Source of the DNA: an uncultured Collinsella sp.
GTDB lineage: Bacteria > Actinomycetota > Coriobacteriia > Coriobacteriales > Coriobacteriaceae
DNA length: 10,936 nucleotides
NCBI GenBank assembly: GCA_900765185.1
Contig: CAAFQT010000043.1
Coordinates: 1-10,936 of the forward strand
Direction of reading: 5' to 3'
Shown: positions 6,718 through 10,936 of the stretch, one piece after another
How positions within the stretch are numbered: the first letter of the stretch is position 1
Layout of the letters: each line of letters opens with the position of its first letter
Position numbers and translations under genes: made by a program
The notes under the pieces: generated by a model
Told to the model about the DNA's origin: nothing
The model's database searches: none
What the model saw: only the letters and a program-made list of their open reading frames with translations

Positions 6718-8055
6718 ATGCAGTTCGATCAGGTGACAGTTATCGGTGGCGGTCTGGCGGGTTCGGAGTGCGCGATCCAGCTGGCAGATCGCGGGTTTGC
6801 CGTAAAGCTGTGCGAGATGCGCCCCCAGGTGAGCTCCCCGGCCCACCATACCGATCACCTGGCAGAGCTCGTCTGCTCCAATTCGTTTAAGTCGACCCGT
6901 CCGGATTCCGCGGCTGGTTTGCTGAAGGCCGAGCTTGAGCGCATGGGTTCAGTTCTGCTCGATTGCGCCCATCGCGCGGCTGTTCCCGCCGGTGGCGCCT
7001 TAGCGGTCGATCGCGTCAAGTTTTCCGAGCTTGTCGAGGCCGAAGTTGCCGCTCGTCCCAATATCGAGGTCGTCCACGGCGAGGTCACGCAGATTCCCGA
7101 GGGCCACGTGGTCATTGCCGCGGGCCCGCTGTGTTCACCTGCGCTGAGCGAAGAGGTCATGAAGCTCGTCGGTGGCGACGCCCTTGCGTTCTTCGATGCC
7201 GCGGCGCCGATCGTCGATGCCTCCACGCTCGATATGGACGTGCTGTTCTCGCAGTCGCGCTACGAGGAGCAGGGGAGCGGCGACTATCTCAACGCTCCGC
7301 TCAACAAGGAGGAGTACGAGGCCTTTATCGAGGCGCTTACCACGGCCGACCGCGTGGTGCTCAAAGACTTTGAGGGCGGCGATCTGTTCCAGGCCTGCCA
7401 GCCCGCCGAGGAGGTCGCGCGCACGGGCAAGGATGCCATCCGCTTTGGTGCCATGAAGCCCGTCGGCCTCACCGACCCGCGTACCGGACGTCGCCCCTGG
7501 GCGGCGATTCAGCTGCGTGCCGAGAACAAGGAGAAGACCGCCTATAACCTGGTGGGCTTCCAGACCAACTTGACCTTTGGCGAGCAGAAGCGCGTCTTCC
7601 ATATGGTGCCGGGCCTGGAGAACGCTGAGTTCTTCCGCTACGGTGTCATGCACCGCAATACCTTTGTCGACGCCCCGCACGTGCTCGATGGCACCTTTGC
7701 CGTGCCCGGTACCGGCGTGCGCCTGGCCGGTCAGATTACCGGCACCGAGGGGTACATGGAAGCCGTGGCGACAGGTCTGCTCGCGGCGCTCAACACCTAT
7801 GCCGAGGCTATCGGTGCCGCGGGCGTCGAGTTGCCGCGTGTGGGCGCCCTGGGTGCGCTCGTGGGTTATGCGACCGATCCTGCCACCGTGGGCTATCAGC
7901 CTATGCATGTCAACTTTGGCCTGGTGCCGCCACTCGAGGATGGTAAGCGCCGCAGCAAGCGCGACCGCTACCAGGCCTATGCGGACCGTGCGCTCGAGGC
8001 CCTTGATGCCTATCTGGCCACTCGCCCCGATCTGTTTGGAGGCGACCGGTCATAG
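6718..8055 (+). CDS. trmFO: Methylenetetrahydrofolate-tRNA-(uracil-5-)-methyltransferase TrmFO
   Basis: TrmFO makes 5-methyluridine at position 54 of the tRNA T-loop, using 5,10-methylenetetrahydrofolate and FAD instead of S-adenosylmethionine. The 445-residue product matches the family length and is recognisable throughout. It has the FAD-binding VIGGGLAGSE at 8-17, PAHHTDHLAELVCSNS at 41-56, VPAGGALAVDR, FDAAAPIVD, FGAMKPVGL, NLVGFQTNL, RYGVMHRNTF, LAGQITGTEGYMEAV and QPMHVNFGL. The two functional cysteines described in Bacillus subtilis TrmFO (53 and 226) correspond to Cys53 and Cys227. ATG 6718 is preferred, 9 bases after AGAAAGG (6702-6708); a TTG at 6712 is in frame but only 3 bases from that site. 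The gene is 14 bases from dprA, and its TAG stop overlaps the likely start of xerC. In Bacillus the neighbours are topA upstream and xerC downstream. Confidence 0.97.
   Translation: MQFDQVTVIGGGLAGSECAIQLADRGFAVKLCEMRPQVSSPAHHTDHLAELVCSNSFKSTRPDSAAGLLKAELERMGSVLLDCAHRAAVPAGGALAVDRVKFSELVEAEVAARPNIEVVHGEVTQIPEGHVVIAAGPLCSPALSEEVMKLVGGDALAFFDAAAPIVDASTLDMDVLFSQSRYEEQGSGDYLNAPLNKEEYEAFIEALTTADRVVLKDFEGGDLFQACQPAEEVARTGKDAIRFGAMKPVGLTDPRTGRRPWAAIQLRAENKEKTAYNLVGFQTNLTFGEQKRVFHMVPGLENAEFFRYGVMHRNTFVDAPHVLDGTFAVPGTGVRLAGQITGTEGYMEAVATGLLAALNTYAEAIGAAGVELPRVGALGALVGYATDPATVGYQPMHVNFGLVPPLEDGKRRSKRDRYQAYADRALEALDAYLATRPDLFGGDRS
8038..8042 (+). promoter_or_regulatory. Ribosome binding site for xerC inside the end of trmFO
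   Basis: GGAGG lies within the last codons of trmFO. It is 6 bases before GTC 8049 and 9 bases before ATA 8052, but 87 bases before the first canonical start, GTG 8130. It therefore supports initiation at or near the trmFO stop codon. Confidence 0.55.
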
Positions 8056-8972
8056 CCTTTGACCTGTACGACACCGTCGACTCGTTTATCGCCTATATCT
8101 CACGTGTCGAGGGGCTTTCTCCCAACACGGTGACGGCCTATGGCTCGAGGCTGGAGCGCTTTGCTGCCTGGTGCGAGCGCGAGGATATAGATGCTTTCGC
8201 TGCCGACGTGCGCACCATTCGTCGCTATCTTGCCGAGCTTTCGCGTGGGCAGGTGGCTCCCCGAACGCTTGCGGCGCATCTGTCGGCTATCCGATCGCTC
8301 TATCGATGGATGGCTGCCGAGGGGGTCGTGGAGGGCGATGTGGTCTCGGCAATTTCCTCGCCCAAGCTCCCGCGCGATCTACCCGGTGTGCTGACGACCC
8401 AACAGGTGGAGGCGCTGCTCAAGACGCCTGATACCTCAACACCCGCGGGACTGCGCGATGCGGCGATGCTCGAGCTGCTCTATGCCTCGGGCGCCCGTAT
8501 CTCTGAGCTCGCAGCACTCAATGTGGAGTCCATTGCGTGGTCCGAACGCACGCTGCGCCTGTGGGGCAAGGGGAGCAAAGAACGTATCGTCCCTCTGTAT
8601 CGTCGTGCGCTCGAGGCGACGCGTCTCTATATTGAGGAGGGAAGGCCGGAGTTGCTCGCTCAGGCAAAGCGTCGTGACCCCGCTACCGGGCCGCATCCGC
8701 TGCTTATATCGGCGCGCGGTAATCGCATGAGTGCCGCCATGCTCAGGCGGCGGTTTCATATGCTGGCGACGCTCGCCGGCATTCCGGCCGACATCGCCCC
8801 GCATGCGATGCGCCATACCTTTGCGACCGACTTGCTCGAGGGCGGCGCGGACCTGCGCTCGGTTCAAGAGCTGCTAGGTCATGCGAGCCTGTCCACGACG
8901 CAGATCTACACGCATCTCACACCCGATCGGCTTAAGCGGGCTGTGGCTCAAGCCCATCCCCGCGGCGAATAG
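8052..8972 (+). CDS. xerC: Tyrosine recombinase XerC/XerD family; start codon unusual
   Basis: Xer recombinases resolve chromosome dimers at dif during division. The tyrosine recombinase catalytic set is complete; numbering from 8052 it is Arg149 (SGARISEL), Lys173 (GKGSKERIVPL), His251 and Arg254 (HAMRHTFAT), His277 (LLGHASLST) and Tyr286 (TQIYTHL). Residues 1 to about 90 are the SAM-like core-binding domain. The start is uncertain. The first ATG/GTG/TTG in frame is GTG 8130, which would cut off DSFIAYISRVEGLSPNT, a conserved part of that domain. It would also leave about 280 residues instead of the usual 300 or so. The frame is open back to 8007 but offers only ATA 8052 or CTG 8064 as near-cognate starts. 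With 8052, Arg149/Lys173 fall close to Arg148/Lys172 of E. coli XerD, and a GGAGG sits upstream. XerC rather than XerD is inferred from the trmFO neighbour. Nothing suggests a mobile-element integrase. Confidence 0.88.
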   Translation: MAFDLYDTVDSFIAYISRVEGLSPNTVTAYGSRLERFAAWCEREDIDAFAADVRTIRRYLAELSRGQVAPRTLAAHLSAIRSLYRWMAAEGVVEGDVVSAISSPKLPRDLPGVLTTQQVEALLKTPDTSTPAGLRDAAMLELLYASGARISELAALNVESIAWSERTLRLWGKGSKERIVPLYRRALEATRLYIEEGRPELLAQAKRRDPATGPHPLLISARGNRMSAAMLRRRFHMLATLAGIPADIAPHAMRHTFATDLLEGGADLRSVQELLGHASLSTTQIYTHLTPDRLKRAVAQAHPRGE

Positions 8973-8995
8973 TGGCTGGGACGTCCCGCGCCGCG
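8961..8995 (+). other. Inverted repeat across the xerC stop
   Basis: CGCGGCG at 8961-8967 can pair with CGCCGCG at 8989-8995, enclosing the palindrome GGGACGTCCC (8978-8987). No T-tract follows closely, so this is at most a weak or Rho-assisted end for the yraN-xerC transcript. Confidence 0.3.
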
Positions 8996-9021
8996 CTCAG
9001 GTGTGTGGTTTTGATTGCGGG

Positions 9022-9050
9022 TTGGCAGGAAGATGCATTCCTGCTATCAT
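9022..9050 (+). promoter_or_regulatory. Promoter of rpsB-tsf (extended -10)
   Basis: TTGGCA (9022-9027, five of six bases of the consensus -35) is followed after 17 bases by TATCAT (9045-9050). TG at 9042-9043 makes an extended -10. This is the best promoter in the window and fits a highly expressed ribosomal operon. Confidence 0.75.
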
Positions 9051-9056
9051 TCATCG

Positions 9057-9191
9057 GGTTGCTTCACGGCAACAGGTTTTTATCACGCACGCGCGGCTAC
9101 TTCATACCGTGGTGCCCGGGCTTTGGTAGCACATGTCCGGGTTGGTTTTGGAGGATGACCCCGCGCGGAGGCAAACCACAGGAGGTTTAAC
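9057..9191 (+). promoter_or_regulatory. Structured leader of rpsB
   Basis: About 135 bases lie between the predicted transcription start and the rpsB ATG. CCCGG (9115-9119) can pair with CCGGG (9137-9141). Alternatively, GTGC (9112-9115) can pair with GCAC (9129-9132); the two share base 9115. TGGTTT (9143-9148) pairs with AAACCA (9173-9178), ending one base before the ribosome binding site AGGAGG (9180-9185). The layout would suit autoregulation by S2, which is known for rpsB leaders in other bacteria. The role here is inference. Confidence 0.45.
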
Positions 9192-9920
9192 ATGGCTACC
9201 AAGATTAATATCCGCACCCTGCTCGAGGCCGGCTGCCACTTCGGTCACCAGACCCGTCGCTGGAACCCCAAGATGAAGCCGTTCATCTTCGGTGAGCGCA
9301 ACGGCATCTACATCCTCGACCTCAAGCAGACTATCCTCGACGCCGACCAGGCCTACACCTTCGTCAAGAACGTCGCCAAGGGCGGCAACGTGCTGTTCGT
9401 CGGCACCAAGAAGCAGGCTCAGGAGGCCGTCAAGAACGCTGCTGAGCGCGCCAACATGCCTTACATCAACCAGCGTTGGCTCGGCGGCATGCTGACCAAC
9501 TTCGTCACCATCCGCTCCCGCATCAACCGCATGGAGGAGCTCGAGGCCATGGTCGAGGACGGCCGCATGGCAGTGCTCCCCAAGAAGGAGCAGGCTGTTC
9601 TCGGCAAGGAGCTCACCAAGCTCCAGACCAACCTCGGTGGCGCCCGCGACATGAAGGGTCTGCCCCAGGCTCTCTTCGTCATCGACACCAAGCGCGAGGA
9701 GAACGCCATCAAGGAGGCTCAGCGCCTGAACATCCCCGTCGTCGCTCTGATCGACACCAACTCCGATCCCGACGAGGTCGAGTACGGCATCCCCTGCAAC
9801 GATGACGCTATCTCTGCTGTCACCCTTATGTGCGAGCTCATGGCTGACGCCTGCCTCGCTGGCTCCGGCAAGGAGCAGGTCTCCGAGGCCGAGATGGCCG
9901 CTGAGCCCAAGGCCGAGTAA
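9192..9920 (+). CDS. rpsB: Small ribosomal subunit protein S2
   Basis: S2 is a late-assembling 30S protein near the mRNA exit side, needed for binding of S1 where S1 is present. The 242-residue product covers the whole family domain. It has LLEAGCHFGHQTRRWNPKM near the start (about residues 10-28), IFGERNGIYILDL, VLFVGTKKQAQEAV, INQRWLGGMLTNF, LPQALFVIDTKRE, IPVVALIDTNSDPD and IPCNDDA. A short charged tail ends in EAEMAAEPKAE. ATG 9192 has AGGAGG 6 bases upstream. It is the first gene of the rpsB-tsf pair, an arrangement conserved across bacteria, with 45 bases between them. Codon choice is strongly biased, in keeping with high expression. Confidence 0.98.
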   Translation: MATKINIRTLLEAGCHFGHQTRRWNPKMKPFIFGERNGIYILDLKQTILDADQAYTFVKNVAKGGNVLFVGTKKQAQEAVKNAAERANMPYINQRWLGGMLTNFVTIRSRINRMEELEAMVEDGRMAVLPKKEQAVLGKELTKLQTNLGGARDMKGLPQALFVIDTKREENAIKEAQRLNIPVVALIDTNSDPDEVEYGIPCNDDAISAVTLMCELMADACLAGSGKEQVSEAEMAAEPKAE

Positions 9921-9965
9921 ATCAGTCTTAGTTAATTCTTTTTCATCTCTTTGAAAGGAACCACA

Positions 9966-10835
9966 ATGGCCCAGATTACCGCCGCTATGGTCAAGCAGCT
10001 CCGCGAGATGACCGACTCTCCGATGATGGAGTGCAAGAAGGCTCTCGTCGAGGCTGACGGCGACATGGACGCCGCTGTCGACGTTCTGCGTAAGAACGGC
10101 CTTGCCAAGGCTGCCAAGAAGGCTGGCCGCGAGACCAACGAGGGCGCTGTCGCCGCGTTCGTCTCCGAGGATGGCAAGACCGGCGCTCTGCTCGAGCTCT
10201 CCTGCGAGACCGACTTCGTTGGCTCCAACGCCAAGTTCACCGGCTTTGCTTCCAAGGTCGCTGAGGTTGTCGCCACCACCGAGCCTGCTGACGTCGACGC
10301 TCTGCTCGAGAAGCCGATGGGCGAGGAGACCGTTTCCTCCGAGCTCACCGAGATGATTCACATCATGGGCGAGAACATGAAGATCTCCCGCTTCGCTGCC
10401 CGCAAGGCCGAGAACGGCGCGCTCGCTTCTTACATCCACATGGGTGGTAAGATCGGCGTCCTCGTCGAGTTCGCTTTCGAGAAGGCCGAGACTGCTCAGG
10501 CTGAGTCCTTCAAGACCTTCGCTCACGACGTTGCCCTTCAGGTTGCCGCTGTCGCCCCGATCTGCGCTACCCGCGATCAGGTTCCGGCCGAGACCGTCGA
10601 GCACGAGAAGCAGATCTACATGGCTCAGGCTGCCGAGTCCGGCAAGCCCGAGGCTATCCAGGAGAAGATGGCTGTCGGCCGTCTGGAGAAGTTCTACAAG
10701 CAGTCCGTGCTCACCGAGCAGGAGTTCATCAAGGACAGCTCTCTCACCATCAAGAAGTACGCTGAGCAGGTCTCCAAGGAGCTTGGCGACACCATTACCG
10801 TCGTTGCCTTCGACCGTCTGGTCCGTGGCGAGTAA
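9966..10835 (+). CDS. tsf: Elongation factor Ts
   Basis: EF-Ts is the nucleotide exchange factor that releases GDP from EF-Tu. The 289-residue product matches the family. It has an N-terminal UBA-like helical domain (ITAAMVKQLREMT...CKKALVEADGDMDAAVDVLRKNG), then ETDFVGSN with the TDFV motif at 82-85 that contacts EF-Tu, and then the core subdomains ending in VVAFDRLVRGE. The usual GAGMM of the first domain reads DSPMM here (residues 17-21), a small deviation. ATG 9966 is chosen because AAAGGA (9954-9959) is 6 bases upstream; an in-frame TTG at 9951 lies before that site. It is cotranscribed with rpsB, since no terminator or clear promoter is seen between them, and it is followed by an intrinsic terminator. 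Confidence 0.98.
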   Translation: MAQITAAMVKQLREMTDSPMMECKKALVEADGDMDAAVDVLRKNGLAKAAKKAGRETNEGAVAAFVSEDGKTGALLELSCETDFVGSNAKFTGFASKVAEVVATTEPADVDALLEKPMGEETVSSELTEMIHIMGENMKISRFAARKAENGALASYIHMGGKIGVLVEFAFEKAETAQAESFKTFAHDVALQVAAVAPICATRDQVPAETVEHEKQIYMAQAAESGKPEAIQEKMAVGRLEKFYKQSVLTEQEFIKDSSLTIKKYAEQVSKELGDTITVVAFDRLVRGE

Positions 10836-10858
10836 ATAAGCTCTTGTAGCTGGTAATG

Positions 10859-10893
10859 AGCAGGCTGTGGGTTTTACTCACAGCCTGCTTTTT
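10859..10893 (+). terminator. Intrinsic terminator of rpsB-tsf
   Basis: GCAGGCTGTG (10860-10869) pairs perfectly with CACAGCCTGC (10879-10888). The stem extends by A-T at the base and by G-U and G-C at the top, around a TTTTA loop. Five T follow at 10889-10893. It lies 23 bases after the tsf stop. Confidence 0.9.
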
Positions 10894-10914
10894 CATGGCT
10901 CTTCTTAGAGCCTT

Positions 10915-10923
10915 TGATAGAAT
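10915..10923 (+). promoter_or_regulatory. Possible extended -10 promoter for the next gene
   Basis: TGATAGAAT combines TG, one base and TAGAAT (five of six bases of the -10 consensus). It lies just after the tsf terminator and 13 bases before the window end. No good -35 is seen at 16-18 bases. The gene it would serve is outside the window. Confidence 0.35.
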
Positions 10924-10936
10924 GTTGAGAGTTCAA

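Noticed and set aside
7135..7908. 257-codon open frame on the minus strand, opposite trmFO
   Set aside because: Shadow frame; TrmFO motifs run continuously through the sense strand here.
8130..8972. xerC starting at GTG 8130
   Set aside because: It is the first standard start, but it removes conserved core-binding residues and has only a distant G-rich stretch upstream. It is kept as the fallback if near-cognate initiation is not accepted.
8052..8972. The tyrosine recombinase as a phage or island integrase
   Set aside because: Its length, motif spacing and place next to trmFO match housekeeping XerC. There is no tRNA, attachment repeat or mobile-element cargo nearby.
9102..10604. 500-codon open frame on the minus strand, opposite rpsB and most of tsf
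   Set aside because: The sense genes avoid TTA, CTA and TCA codons, so the opposite strand lacks stops by chance. The translation is Leu/Gly/Asp-rich and repetitive in feel, with no recognisable domain, and the sense genes are certain.
1..10936. CRISPR arrays, tRNA or rRNA genes, insertion sequences, novel multi-gene defence systems
   Set aside because: No direct repeats with regular spacing, cloverleaf sequences, transposase motifs or unfamiliar gene sets were seen on either strand; every sizeable gene belongs to a known housekeeping family.

Overview
The window looks like ordinary chromosomal housekeeping DNA from a GC-rich Gram-positive bacterium. The best guess is an actinobacterium of the class Coriobacteriia, Collinsella-like. 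Four things point that way. Protein-coding third positions are strongly C/G-biased. The pyruvate phosphate dikinase carries the GGKTSHAA active-site variant I associate with actinobacterial enzymes. The order rplS - rnhB - yraN - comM - dprA - (trmFO) - xerC - rpsB - tsf is a compact version of the actinobacterial arrangement known from Mycobacterium. Several intrinsic terminators have UUCG loops. The genus assignment is inference, because no search was possible.

Layout, all genes on the + strand. (1) 1-2140: the 3' four fifths of ppdK, closed by a UUCG hairpin. (2) 2253-2755: a promoter, a short structured leader, rplS (L19) and a strong terminator. (3) 2785-3664: rnhB (RNase HII), with a terminator immediately before and another after it. 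(4) 3763-8972: a tight five-gene cluster, yraN, comM, dprA, trmFO and xerC. The yraN/comM and comM/dprA junctions overlap by one base, dprA and trmFO are 14 bases apart, and xerC appears to begin on top of the trmFO stop codon. (5) 9022-10893: a good extended -10 promoter, a leader of about 135 bases with a hairpin against the ribosome binding site, rpsB (S2), tsf (EF-Ts) and a terminator. (6) The last bases hold a possible extended -10 promoter for the next gene.

Functionally, rplS, rpsB and tsf serve translation. rnhB, yraN, comM, dprA and xerC all act on nucleic acids: ribonucleotide removal, a nuclease-like protein, branch migration, RecA loading, and dimer resolution. trmFO modifies tRNA. 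ppdK links pyruvate and PEP in central carbon metabolism. I see no tRNA, rRNA, CRISPR array, insertion sequence or prophage. No intergenic stretch exceeds 300 bases.

I did not find a new biological system here. The most unusual points are the missing canonical start codon of xerC, the structured rpsB leader, the placement of trmFO where topA sits in Bacillus, a divergent residue pair in DprA, and a short unexplained segment after rnhB that might be a dispersed repeat.
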